Source: Arthrobacter globiformis NBRC 12137 (GTDB lineage Bacteria; Actinomycetota; Actinomycetes; Actinomycetales; Micrococcaceae). Taken from it: a DNA stretch of 64,000 nt. How positions within the stretch are numbered: the stretch's first letter is position 1; every line of letters begins with the position of its first letter. Location: NCBI RefSeq assembly GCF_000238915.1, contig NZ_BAEG01000118.1, forward strand, positions 53,293 through 117,292, in the 5' to 3' direction. This document shows positions 48,139-56,542 of the stretch, one piece after another. A program made the position numbers and the translations under genes. The notes under the pieces are model-generated. The model was not told where the DNA came from and made no database searches. It saw only the letters and a list, made by a program, of their open reading frames with translations.

Positions 48139-49035
48139 ATGGAGCTTCGGCAGATCGAGGCGTTCCTTGCCGTGGCCGAGGAACTGCACTTCGGCCGGGC
48201 AGCCCAGCGCCTCCGCATGGCCCAGTCGCCGCTGAGCCAGACCATCAGGAAGCTCGAGAAGGAGCTCGGCTCGGATCTGTTTGAGCGCAACACCCGTTCG
48301 GTGGCACTAACGACGGCGGGTGTTGCCTTTCTTCCCCACGCCCGCCGGGTCATCGACGAACTTGATCTCGCCCGCCGTTCCGCCGTCACCGAGCCGGGCA
48401 CGTTCTATGGCCGGCTCAGCATCGGCTTTTCCGGGGCGCTGAACCACCGGACCCTTCCCCCGCTGACCCGGGCGCTCCGGCACCGCTACCCGTCCCTGGA
48501 CCTGACACTCACCGGCGGCCTGCTGACCCAGGACGCCCTGCAGCAGCTCCGGAACGGTTCGCTGGACCTGGCCTTCGTCGGGCTGCCGCTGGACGCGGGC
48601 GGGCTGACCACCCGCACCATCGCCCTCGAACAACTGGGCGCCACCGTGCCGGTTGACCACCCGCTGGCCGAACGGCCGGCGGTCGGGCTCGCCGAACTGT
48701 CCGACGACGGTTTTGTCACCATGCGCGCCGCCCAGGGATCCACGCTCCGCGAGGCCATCTTCTCCGCCTGCGCGGCCGCCGGCTTCCGGCCGAGGGTGGC
48801 ACAGGAAGTCACGGATCCGTACACCGCGCTGTCGCTCGTTGCCGGCGGCGTCGGGGTGAGCCTGATGCCCTCCTCCGTCGCCAGCATCATGCCGGGCGGC
48901 ACCGTGTTCATCCCGCTGACCGGCAGCGCGCCCCTGCTCGAATCAGGCCTCGCCTGGAACCCCGCCGGCATCTCCCCCGCCCTGGCACTGGCCCTGGGCG
49001 TCGCCGAGGAAGTCCTCCCGACGCCGGCCGGCTGA
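48139..49035 (+). CDS. LysR-family transcription regulator
   Basis: The protein has 298 residues behind AGGAGGAACTGC. MELRQIEAFLAVAEELHFGRAAQRLRMAQSPLSQTIRKLEKELG is a full LysR helix-turn-helix; the effector domain begins at about 90 (GRLSIGFSGALNHRTLPPL). FVGLPLDAGGLTTRTIALEQLGATV and AGGVGVSLMPSSV resemble regulators of aromatic and small acid catabolism (BenM/CatM-like group). It is upstream of YciI/ADH/flavoprotein genes on the same strand and may activate them. Confidence 0.93.
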   Translation: MELRQIEAFLAVAEELHFGRAAQRLRMAQSPLSQTIRKLEKELGSDLFERNTRSVALTTAGVAFLPHARRVIDELDLARRSAVTEPGTFYGRLSIGFSGALNHRTLPPLTRALRHRYPSLDLTLTGGLLTQDALQQLRNGSLDLAFVGLPLDAGGLTTRTIALEQLGATVPVDHPLAERPAVGLAELSDDGFVTMRAAQGSTLREAIFSACAAAGFRPRVAQEVTDPYTALSLVAGGVGVSLMPSSVASIMPGGTVFIPLTGSAPLLESGLAWNPAGISPALALALGVAEEVLPTPAG

Positions 49036-49103
49036 CCCGGTCTCCACGGGCTGGCACCCAGGCCGGCTGAGGCACCCCGCCCCGCCTCCCGGCGTCGTGC
49101 ATT

Positions 49104-49120
49104 ATGTGTCTTTCACACAT
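49104..49120. promoter_or_regulatory. Inverted repeat upstream of the YciI operon
   Basis: ATGTGT-CTTTC-ACACAT lies 85 bases before the YciI-like start, close to AT-rich promoter-like sequence (TTGACCAAATAAGTG). It is a candidate operator for the adjacent LysR or an IclR protein. Confidence 0.45.
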
Positions 49121-49205
49121 ACTCATTGACCAAATAAGTGTTGGACGTGGCACAATCCCGGTGGCCACGATGGAGGGAACATCCACTCAACGAAGAGGAC
49201 ACACC

Positions 49206-49514
49206 ATGGCAACATTCGCCGTCACCTACGCCTACGCCGCCAACTCGTCCGCCGGCCGCGACGAACACCGCCCCCGCCACGTGGAATTCCTCCAGGAGCA
49301 GTTCGACGGCGGCACGCTGGTGAAGAGCGGTCCGTTCGGGCCGGAGGAGGATCCCGGCGCGCTGCTGATCATCGAGGCTGACTCGAAGGCCGACGTCGAG
49401 GCCCTGATGAACCAGGACCCGTTCTATCTCAACGGCCTCGTGGAGCAGCGCAGCATCCGGCAGTGGAACGTCTTCTTTGGTGCCGACGCTGCCGCCGCCA
49501 CCACGCGGAACTAG
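49206..49514 (+). CDS. YciI-like protein
   Basis: The protein has 102 residues from ATG 49206, behind GAAGAGGA. It has the YciI dimeric alpha-beta barrel pattern: FAVTYAYAANSSAGRDEHRPRHVEFLQEQFDGGTLVKSGPFGP, then GALLIIEADSKADVEALMNQDPFYLNGLVE. The His and Asp of such proteins can form a small-molecule site. It is the first gene of a three-gene unit; 9 bases separate it from the ADH. In similar catabolic operons YciI-like proteins act as dehydrochlorinases, lyases or tautomerases. Confidence 0.9.
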   Translation: MATFAVTYAYAANSSAGRDEHRPRHVEFLQEQFDGGTLVKSGPFGPEEDPGALLIIEADSKADVEALMNQDPFYLNGLVEQRSIRQWNVFFGADAAAATTRN

Positions 49515-49523
49515 GAGCAGGCC

Positions 49524-50609
49524 ATGCTGATCGCGCGCACCGTCGCCAGGGAGACCATCCGGTATGAGGATATTCCGGAGCCGGCCCTCGAACCCGGCCA
49601 TGCCCTGGTCCGCGTCCACAACGTCACCCTGTGCGGCACCGACCTGCACATCTGGGAGGACGACTATCCGGCCGGGCTGCCCGTCATCCAGGGCCATGAA
49701 TTCGCCGGCACCGTCGAGGCCATCGGAACCAACGACGCCGGCATCCGCACCGGTGACCGCGTTGCCGTCAGCCCCATGGTCTACTGCGGACTCTGCCGGC
49801 CGTGCAGACTGGGCCGGTTCAACGTCTGCGAGAACATCGGCTGCATCGGGTGCTATTCGGACGGCGCCCTCGTGGAAATTCTCAGCGTGCCGGTGGAGAA
49901 GCTGTGCCCCGTGCCGGACAGCCTGGAACTCGATCTCGCAGCCATGGCCGAGCCCGCGTCCATCGCCATGCAGGCGGTGAACCGGGGGCGGCCGTCCCCG
50001 GGGGAAACGGCCCTGGTGCTGGGCAGCGGCCCGATCGGGCTGCTCGCCACGCTGTACCTGACGGACCTGGGAGTGAGCGTAGTTTGCGCCGACACCGAGC
50101 CGGACCGGCTGGCGCTGGCTTCCATGTTCGGCGCCGTGGACACGCTGCTGGTGGATCCCCGTTCGGACTTCCCCGGCGCCGACCAGGCCGTCCGGCTTGA
50201 TGCGGTGACGGACTCGTCCGGGCCGGAGCTGGTCATTGAGGCAACGGGTGTACCGTCCTCGCTGGAGACAGCCGTCCGACTGGTGGCAAGCGCCGGACGG
50301 ATCGTCCAGGTGGGGATTTCGGCGCGGACCGCGTCCGTTCCCATGAATGCCGTCCCCTTCAAGGAAATCGACCTGCTGGGCAGCCGGAACAGCCTGAATC
50401 TCATCCCGGCAGGGCTGGAACTGCTGGCCCGGCACCGGGACCAGGCCGGCGCGCTGATAACGCACCGTTTTGCTTTCGGGGACCTGCAGCAGGCCTTCGA
50501 ACTGATGCGCAGCCGCACCGAACCGGTGGGCAAGATCGTGGTGGACATGCCGGCCTCGCAGTCCGCTCGCCCGGCGGGAACTGGCGCGCTCACGGGAGTG
50601 CGGGCGTGA
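49524..50609 (+). CDS. Zinc-dependent alcohol dehydrogenase (threonine/sorbitol dehydrogenase-like)
   Basis: The protein has 361 residues behind AGGAG. Catalytic zinc ligands are Cys in TLCGTDLHIWE, His-Glu in QGHEFAGTV, and the structural zinc site is four Cys in YCGLCRPCRLGRFNVC. The NAD(P) loop ALVLGSGPIGLLATLYL follows. Medium-chain dehydrogenases of this type oxidise polyols or hydroxyacids. Its stop is overlapped by the flavoprotein GTG start (GTGA). Confidence 0.93.
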   Translation: MLIARTVARETIRYEDIPEPALEPGHALVRVHNVTLCGTDLHIWEDDYPAGLPVIQGHEFAGTVEAIGTNDAGIRTGDRVAVSPMVYCGLCRPCRLGRFNVCENIGCIGCYSDGALVEILSVPVEKLCPVPDSLELDLAAMAEPASIAMQAVNRGRPSPGETALVLGSGPIGLLATLYLTDLGVSVVCADTEPDRLALASMFGAVDTLLVDPRSDFPGADQAVRLDAVTDSSGPELVIEATGVPSSLETAVRLVASAGRIVQVGISARTASVPMNAVPFKEIDLLGSRNSLNLIPAGLELLARHRDQAGALITHRFAFGDLQQAFELMRSRTEPVGKIVVDMPASQSARPAGTGALTGVRA

Positions 50610-52261
50610 GCGGGATCGAAGCCGTGGACGGCCCGGCGGCAAGCCCGCTGCTCACGGCCGCCGGGAACATCTCGGGCACCTACGATGTGGTGGTCGCGGG
50701 CAGCGGCGCCGCCGGCCTGGTCGCCGCGATCCGGGCCGCCGGCGCCGGGCTGCGGGTACTGGTGGCCGAGAAGGCCCCGCTGCTCGGCGGCACGACGGCC
50801 GCCGGGGGCGGTGTGATGTGGGCACCGAACAACCACCTCGCCCGGCAGGCCGGTTACCGGGACAGCCACGAGGACGGCGTCGCCTACCTCACCGAGGCTG
50901 CCGGGCACGTGCTGACCCGCGAGGAGGTGGAATGGTACGTCAGGACTGCTCCGCGCGCCGTCGCCTATCTCGACAACGAAACCCGGCTTTCGCTGACGCC
51001 GATCGCCCGCCCGGACTACCACATGGAGTGGTCCGGCGCGGCCGACGGCGGACGCGGCCTGGACAATGACGCCTTCGACCCGTCGGGGTACCCGGGCCTC
51101 GCGGAGGCGATCCGGCCGTCGTCCTATTTTCCGCTCCTGACCATGACGGAGCGCGACCAGCTCAACGGCCGTGCGGCGGATCCGGAACTGCTGTCCCGGC
51201 GGGCTGCCACTGGCGTGCGGACCATGGGCGGCGCCCTGGTGGCGTCGCTGCTGGCGAGCGCGTTGGACCGCGGCGTGGAAATTGCGGTCTCCGCACCGGT
51301 CGAAGACCTGGGCCGCGATGGTGGCAAGTGGGCGGTGGCCCTCGGCGGCGCCGCAGCCGGCAGAACCGTCTCGGCGGCCGCCGTCGTACTGGCTTCCGGC
51401 GGTTTCGAGTGGAACCCGCGGCTCCGCCAGGCGTTCCTGCCGTTTCCGGTGACGCCCATCAGCGCGCCGTCCAACGAGGGCGACGGCCTGGAGCTGGGCC
51501 TGAAGGCCGGCGCCGCCGTGGCGGACATGACCGCCATCTGGGGAGTGCCGGTGATTTCCGAGGCCGCGCACGAATACGACGGTGTGCGGTCCGGCCGGAT
51601 GGGGAACGTGGAAATGACCCTTCCCGGCTCGATCACCGTCAATGCGGCCGGGAAGCGTTTCGTGAATGAGGCGCTGAACTACCACGATGCCTGCCGAGTC
51701 TTCGCCTCCGTTGACCCGCTGACCGGCCGCCAGCAGAACAACCCGGCGTGGCTCGTGTTCGACGCTGCGTATCTGGCGAAGTACCCGGTGGCCGGCTCAG
51801 CCGCGGGCTCTCCGGCCGCCTGGATGACGGCCGCCGATTCGCTGGAGGAGCTGGCCGGCAAGGTGGGCATCGATCCGGCCGGGCTGACCGCCACGGTGGC
51901 CCGCTTCAACGCCGGTGCCTCGGAGGGCATGGACCCGGAATTCCATCGCGGCGCCACCCCGCAGGACCGCTTCCTCGGCGACGCTGCCAACACTCCCAAC
52001 CCGTGCCTGGCGCCGCTCGCGACCGCCCCGTTCTATGCGGTCCGGATTTCCGCCGGCGTGCTGGGAACCTCCGGCGGCCTGGACACCGACTTCAACGGCC
52101 GCGTCCTGGACCGGCACCGGCAGCCCATCCCGGGACTCTACGCGGCGGGCAACGTCTCCGCGGGGGTTTTCCGCAACAACTACCCCGGCGGCGGCGCAAC
52201 CCTTGGCTCGGCCATCACCCGGGCCTTCGCGGTCGGCGAGCACATCGCAACGCACCTCTGA
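50606..52261 (+). CDS. FAD-dependent dehydrogenase, KstD/fumarate reductase flavoprotein family
   Basis: The protein has 551 residues from GTG 50606, coupled to the ADH. It follows the same plan as the flavoprotein at 36451: YDVVVAGSGAAGLVAAIRAA, GGTTAAGGGVMWAPNN, VVLASGGFEWNP, IPGLYAAGNVSAGVFRNNYPGGGATLGSAITRA. Two related dehydrogenases in one locus suggest successive desaturations or two isomers of one substrate. It ends the plus-strand unit that starts at YciI. Confidence 0.92.
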   Translation: MSGIEAVDGPAASPLLTAAGNISGTYDVVVAGSGAAGLVAAIRAAGAGLRVLVAEKAPLLGGTTAAGGGVMWAPNNHLARQAGYRDSHEDGVAYLTEAAGHVLTREEVEWYVRTAPRAVAYLDNETRLSLTPIARPDYHMEWSGAADGGRGLDNDAFDPSGYPGLAEAIRPSSYFPLLTMTERDQLNGRAADPELLSRRAATGVRTMGGALVASLLASALDRGVEIAVSAPVEDLGRDGGKWAVALGGAAAGRTVSAAAVVLASGGFEWNPRLRQAFLPFPVTPISAPSNEGDGLELGLKAGAAVADMTAIWGVPVISEAAHEYDGVRSGRMGNVEMTLPGSITVNAAGKRFVNEALNYHDACRVFASVDPLTGRQQNNPAWLVFDAAYLAKYPVAGSAAGSPAAWMTAADSLEELAGKVGIDPAGLTATVARFNAGASEGMDPEFHRGATPQDRFLGDAANTPNPCLAPLATAPFYAVRISAGVLGTSGGLDTDFNGRVLDRHRQPIPGLYAAGNVSAGVFRNNYPGGGATLGSAITRAFAVGEHIATHL

Positions 52262-52293
52262 CCGCGCCGCACCACCAAACCGCGCCCGGGCCC

Positions 52294-52361
52294 GGAGTTT
52301 TTGTCCGCCTGTCGCGACTTGAGGGGCGGCGTTTTGGGGCCATTATCTGTACAAAGACTCC
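52294..52361. repeat. Dispersed hairpin repeat, TTGTACAGATAATGG family, copy 3
   Basis: GGAGTTTTTGT and ACAAAGACTCC form the outer arms; the right arm holds CCATTATCTGTACAAA while the left arm has drifted. It lies between the flavoprotein and DM13 genes, next to the terminator at 52371. Confidence 0.75.
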
Positions 52362-52370
52362 GCCCCAATG

Positions 52371-52404
52371 AAGGACGACGGCGGAACCACCCGCCGTCGT
52401 CCTT
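52371..52404. terminator. Hairpin terminator, GACGACGGCGGG family
   Basis: AAGGACGACGGCGG (52371-52384) pairs with 52391-52404 around AACCAC and continues into CTTGCG. It ends the convergent DM13 gene. Confidence 0.8.
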
Positions 52405-52422
52405 CTTGCGTCAACGGATCGC

Positions 52423-52995
52423 TCACCTCGCGAGCTGGGCCGCTCCGAACGAAACACTGAACTGGACGCACCACAGGTCAACTGACCTGTACCTGGCCAG
52501 GTCAACGTCCTCGGGGATCGCGTACACCTGGTTGCCCTGGTTCCCCTTGATCACCCCCAGGTCAACGTGTTCGGCGGAACCGGCCGTGAACCATCCGGCA
52601 GTTCCCTCCACCACGTCCGCTGCGCTGAGCCAGACGTGCACATCCGGGCCGTTGGAAGTGTCGAGGTTCTCCAGTGTCAGAACCCGCGAGCCGCCGGGCT
52701 GCTGGATGATTCTGACAGTTCCCGTGGTGGCGTGTTCGTGGCTAATGAGGGAACCCTTGGCAAGTTGAACGGGAGCGGCGGGCATCTTCGTGGTGGTTCC
52801 GGAGGGCGGCTTCGAGGTGGCGGAGGGGGCTGGCGGCGTCTGCACTGCTGAGGCTGCGACTGTGGGCAGCTGCTCATCCACGCGCACGTCAACAAACAGA
52901 AGCCACGGCTTGAATAGCGCGAGCCCTAGCGCCAGCACGGCGGCACCCGCCGCGGCGGCCATGACCCAGCGGCGCGTGCGTTTGCGGGCCTCCAT
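52423..52995 (-). CDS. Membrane-anchored DM13-domain protein
   Basis: The protein has 190 residues. One N-terminal membrane helix (RRWVMAAAAGAAVLALGLALF) is followed by a Ser/Thr/Pro linker and a DM13 domain: ISHEHATTGTVRIIQ, RVLTLENLDTSNGPDVHVWLSAADVV, and QVYAIPEDVDLARYRSVDLWCVQFSVSFGAAQL with a conserved Cys. DM13 is a putative redox-linked domain, outside the membrane. TAGATT lies 6 bases before the ATG with no ribosome site, suggesting a leaderless transcript. The gene is single. Confidence 0.87.
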   Translation of the reverse strand: MEARKRTRRWVMAAAAGAAVLALGLALFKPWLLFVDVRVDEQLPTVAASAVQTPPAPSATSKPPSGTTTKMPAAPVQLAKGSLISHEHATTGTVRIIQQPGGSRVLTLENLDTSNGPDVHVWLSAADVVEGTAGWFTAGSAEHVDLGVIKGNQGNQVYAIPEDVDLARYRSVDLWCVQFSVSFGAAQLAR

Positions 52996-53024
52996 GCTGC
53001 AAATCTACACCTGGTCGCGCCGGC

Positions 53025-53090
53025 GAGTTTTTGTCCACTTGTCGCGACTTGGGGGGCGGCGTTTTGGGGCCATTATCTGTACAAAAACTC
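53025..53090. repeat. Dispersed hairpin repeat, TTGTACAGATAATGG family, copy 4
   Basis: Nearly identical to copy 3 (same TGTCGCGACTTG and GGCGGCGTTTTGGGGCC middle). Outer arms GAGTTTTTGT and ACAAAAACTC pair. It lies just after the stop of the GGDEF-EAL gene and probably terminates it. Confidence 0.78.
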
Positions 53091-53115
53091 CCGGCCAGTT
53101 GGCCAACCGGCCTCC

Positions 53116-55626
53116 TTAGCCCACCCGCGGCAGGGGCTCCCCCGCTGACCTTCCTGCGGCAACCGGCGCGGAAATCGCGGCGGCAACGTTGGCCGGATGG
53201 GACCGCAGCCAGGCCGGGATCCGTTCGGCCGGCAGCGGCTTGCTCCACAGGTACCCCTGGGCGAGGCGCACACCCAGCCGGCGGAGTTCGCCCAGCTGGA
53301 CGGCGGTTTCCACGCCTTCGGCCACGACGTCTAGCCGGAGGCTCTCGGCCATCCCAAGGACCAGTTCGATGATCGTGGCCCCGTGCGGATCGGCGCCCAG
53401 CTCCTCCACGAAGGTGCGGTCGATCTTGAGGGTCCGTGCCGAGAGCCACTTGAGGTAGCTCAGCGAGGAGTAGCCGGTGCCGAAGTCGTCGATGGACAAG
53501 CCTACCCCCAGGCGGGCCAGCCGCTGGAGCGTTTCCTTGGGCAGGTCCGGCTGGTCCATCAGCACTGTTTCGGTGATTTCCAGGTGGATGGCGGCGGGGT
53601 CGATGCCGGTATCGCGGATGGCCGCCTCGACGACGTCGGGAAAATCGCCGGCCACGAGCTGGCGGCCGGAGATGTTCACGGCCGCCGTGAAGTTCTCCGC
53701 TCCCGGGACCTGTGTGCGCCACTGCTGCACCTGGCGCAGCGCCTCGCGGAGCACCCAGGTGCCGATTGGCAGGATCATGCCCGTCTCCTCGGCAATCGGT
53801 ATAAAGGCATCGGGCATGATCGGGCCGTGTTCGTGGTGGTGCCAGCGCAGCAGAGCCTCAAAGCCGACGGCCCCCTCGGTGGAAACGTCGATGATCGGCT
53901 GGTAATTGAGGGAAAGCTCGTTGCGGTCCAGTGCAAGGCGCAGATCGGACTCCAGGTCGAGGCGCCCGGTGGCCCGCCCGGTCATGCGGACATCGTAGAT
54001 CGCTGACGAATCCCCGCCGGCGGACTTGGCCCGGTACATGGCGGCGTCCGCCCCCTGAAGCATGGACTCGGCGGTATCCTCGACGTCCGCGAGGGCGATG
54101 CCCACGCTGACATTGAGGTAGATCTGCCGGCCGTCCACGTCGAAAGGCTGCCGGGTCGCTTCCCTGATCCGCCCGGCCAGATCCTGCGCGCCGCACATCT
54201 GCAGGCCCTCGCAGATCACCACGAATTCGTCGCCGCCGAACCGGCCCACCGTGTCGCCTTCCCGGACGGCGGCCTTCAGCCGCTCGCCCAGCTGCACGAG
54301 GATCATGTCGCCGGCGCCGTGGCCGATGCCGTCATTGATCAGCTTGAAGCGGTCGACGTCGACGAACATCACCACCGGCCGGGCGGTCCGGTCCAGGAAA
54401 TTCTGGAGGACCTCGGTGACCATGTACCTGTTCGGCAGGCCGGTCAGGGCGTCATGGCGCGCCTGCCACTCGAGGATCTGTTCAGCATTCTTCCGGTCGG
54501 TGATGTCCAGGACAGTGTCCAGGAACCGGACAGGGGTGCCGTCGGCGCCGTTAATGCTCCGGATCCGTGAATGCAGCCAACGCTGTTCTCCGCTGGGCCG
54601 AATGATCCGGTATTCAAAGTCGGCGAAACCGAGCCCGTGGTCCAGGCTCTGCCACACGTCGCGGACACGGTCCCGGTCATCGGGGTGCGTCCGCGCCAGG
54701 ATGGCTTCCCGGTCTTTCCGGTCCCCGGCGGAGATTCCCAGGATCCGGTCGAATTCCTCCGAATGCCACGTCTCCCCGGTGGCAACGGTGTGCTCGACAC
54801 TTCCAACGTGGGCCATCTCCTGGGCAGCCAGCAGCCGCTCGCGTTCGGCATCGGCCACGGCCTTCAGCCGCTGGATCTCCGTAATGTCCCTGGCAATGGC
54901 GGATGCCCCCACCCTGATGCCGTCCTGGTCGTAGACAGGGGACACTGTCAGTTCGACGTCGATCACCGACCCGTCCTTGCAGCGCCACCGGGACTCCACA
55001 CCGGTGACGAACGCCCCGCTCCCCGAACCGGAGGTGACCTCCGTGCCGAAGTAGGCGCCGTCGTCGGCCGTTACCAGGCCGTGGCTCTGTCCCACAGCCT
55101 CCCAGGAGCTCCAGCCGAGCATCCTCGCCGCCCCCGCGTTCCAGCTGGTGATCTTCCCGGTGAGGTCGGCGCCGATGATGGCATCGCCGGAGGATTCGAC
55201 CATGGCCGAGAGCCTGCGCAGGATCGCCTCGGTGTGCTTGCGGTCCGTGATGTCCTTCGAGATCGCGACAACGGCTACGGGCACGGTGTGCCGGCCCCTG
55301 ATCCGGCTGACTGTGGCGTGGACGGGGAATTCACGGCCGGTGCTGTGGCGGGCCCACAGTTCGCCGGCCCAGTCCCCGCCGCGGGCCACCCTGTTGGCAA
55401 TTTCGCGGTCGGTGGCGCCGCCGCCGCGGACCTCGGCGCCGCCGATGATGCCCAGGTCCGTGATCTTGAGCCCAAGAACCTTGTCCGGGGCCAACCCGTA
55501 CAGCCGCTCCGACGCGCGGTTCCAGTACGTGATGCGCCAGTCGCCGTCCATGCCGATAACCGATTGGCCGATCTCGTCCAGCAGCAGCGACTGCATCACC
55601 AAATCGTCGCGATGTTCCCCGGCCAT
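53116..55626 (-). CDS. PAS-GGDEF-EAL cyclic-di-GMP signalling protein
   Basis: The protein has 836 residues. Three PAS domains (about 1-135, 136-260, 270-385; ITYWNRASERLYG, ITSWNAGAARMLGW, FEYRIIRPSGEQRWLHSR) precede a diguanylate cyclase with intact GGDEF (464-468) and inhibitory RxxD (455-458). The EAL phosphodiesterase domain starts near 565: EAL (590-592), NISGRQL, EITET, SIDDFGTGYSS, LKIDRTFV and AEGVET are all present. No membrane helix or signal peptide is seen, so it is cytoplasmic. Both activities may be possible, controlled by PAS ligands. It is a lone gene. Confidence 0.95.
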   Translation of the reverse strand: MAGEHRDDLVMQSLLLDEIGQSVIGMDGDWRITYWNRASERLYGLAPDKVLGLKITDLGIIGGAEVRGGGATDREIANRVARGGDWAGELWARHSTGREFPVHATVSRIRGRHTVPVAVVAISKDITDRKHTEAILRRLSAMVESSGDAIIGADLTGKITSWNAGAARMLGWSSWEAVGQSHGLVTADDGAYFGTEVTSGSGSGAFVTGVESRWRCKDGSVIDVELTVSPVYDQDGIRVGASAIARDITEIQRLKAVADAERERLLAAQEMAHVGSVEHTVATGETWHSEEFDRILGISAGDRKDREAILARTHPDDRDRVRDVWQSLDHGLGFADFEYRIIRPSGEQRWLHSRIRSINGADGTPVRFLDTVLDITDRKNAEQILEWQARHDALTGLPNRYMVTEVLQNFLDRTARPVVMFVDVDRFKLINDGIGHGAGDMILVQLGERLKAAVREGDTVGRFGGDEFVVICEGLQMCGAQDLAGRIREATRQPFDVDGRQIYLNVSVGIALADVEDTAESMLQGADAAMYRAKSAGGDSSAIYDVRMTGRATGRLDLESDLRLALDRNELSLNYQPIIDVSTEGAVGFEALLRWHHHEHGPIMPDAFIPIAEETGMILPIGTWVLREALRQVQQWRTQVPGAENFTAAVNISGRQLVAGDFPDVVEAAIRDTGIDPAAIHLEITETVLMDQPDLPKETLQRLARLGVGLSIDDFGTGYSSLSYLKWLSARTLKIDRTFVEELGADPHGATIIELVLGMAESLRLDVVAEGVETAVQLGELRRLGVRLAQGYLWSKPLPAERIPAWLRSHPANVAAAISAPVAAGRSAGEPLPRVG

Positions 55627-55740
55627 AACCCCTCCGACAGGTGCTCCCCCAATGGCAGCGCGCTATGCACTCGGACCCGTTTGCTTAGGGAACCGTGCTG
55701 GCAGTAAATCAGCAGGCTGGGTTTCCTGCAAGGGTTTCGG

Positions 55741-56379
55741 CTACGTGGCCGCCTCCGCCTCCGCCAGCCGGATCATGCGAAGCTCATCGCGCACCGCACG
55801 GGAAGGCCAATGATCACCGGCCAGTTCTTTGAGCCGGGCAGGACTGGCCCCCGGGAAAAGCTTGTCCATCAGGCCCGCCGCGTGCAGCAGGCCAATCAGC
55901 GCAGCGGTTCTGGCGTCCGACGGCGATCCGTTGAGTACGCTTTCGATCCTCGCCAGAAGTGCCGCCTCCGGAGCGTGGTCCTTCTCCGGGTAGCGCGTGG
56001 TCCTGAAGAGGCCAAGATGCTTTTCGCCCACATGGGTCACGATGCCGAGAGCCGCCATCCCCTCATAGACGCGGTGCAGTTCGGCGCGGCTTTCCAGCAT
56101 GGCAACCCACCGCCGCGGGCTGTGCGGCCGGGACTTGTCGTGGATCAGCTCCCACTGGTGCAGGAAGTCAGACTGCGGAGCGGCTCCGGTGGCCCTGACG
56201 TATTTCCCCTGCAGCTCGATTGCGCCCAGCAGGTCCAGCTCGGCCAGGATTGCCCCGGCCAGTCCGGCTTTGAGGACGCTCTGCGGCACTTCCGGTTCGC
56301 CGTCCGTGTCATTCGTTGCCAGAACGAGGAACGCCTGCGGGAGGTTCAGCTCCCCGGCGCCCGGGATTTCGGTGCTCAT
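55741..56379 (-). CDS. GOLPH3/VPS74-like (GPP34) protein
   Basis: The protein has 212 residues from ATG 56379 (GTG 56394 also possible). GELNLPQAFLVLATNDTDGEP opens the fold, GAILAELDLLGAIEL and RYPEKDHAPEAALLARIESVL follow, as in actinobacterial GOLPH3 relatives. Eukaryotic GOLPH3 binds phosphoinositide; in actinobacteria the function is unknown, perhaps lipid or phosphate binding. It is divergent from the RpiR gene. Confidence 0.83.
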   Translation of the reverse strand: MSTEIPGAGELNLPQAFLVLATNDTDGEPEVPQSVLKAGLAGAILAELDLLGAIELQGKYVRATGAAPQSDFLHQWELIHDKSRPHSPRRWVAMLESRAELHRVYEGMAALGIVTHVGEKHLGLFRTTRYPEKDHAPEAALLARIESVLNGSPSDARTAALIGLLHAAGLMDKLFPGASPARLKELAGDHWPSRAVRDELRMIRLAEAEAAT

Positions 56380-56475
56380 ACCCTCATGGTCCACCGGTCC
56401 CGCCGCCGCTGCAATGGACGGCCAACCCCGGGATTTTCACACCGGAGACCCACAAAGCCCTTCACGCAAACAGAA

Positions 56476-56512
56476 TTGCAGAGTACATTTGATGCAATCA
56501 ATCTTGCAGAGT
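56476..56512. promoter_or_regulatory. Probable RpiR operator
   Basis: TTGCAGAGT occurs at 56476-56484 and 56504-56512 (28 bases apart), with TTGAT-GCA-ATCAA (56489-56501) between. It lies 31 bases before the RpiR start and divergent from the GOLPH3-like gene. Confidence 0.55.
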
Positions 56513-56542
56513 GATCCACGTACCAGGAATCCCGTAACAGAA

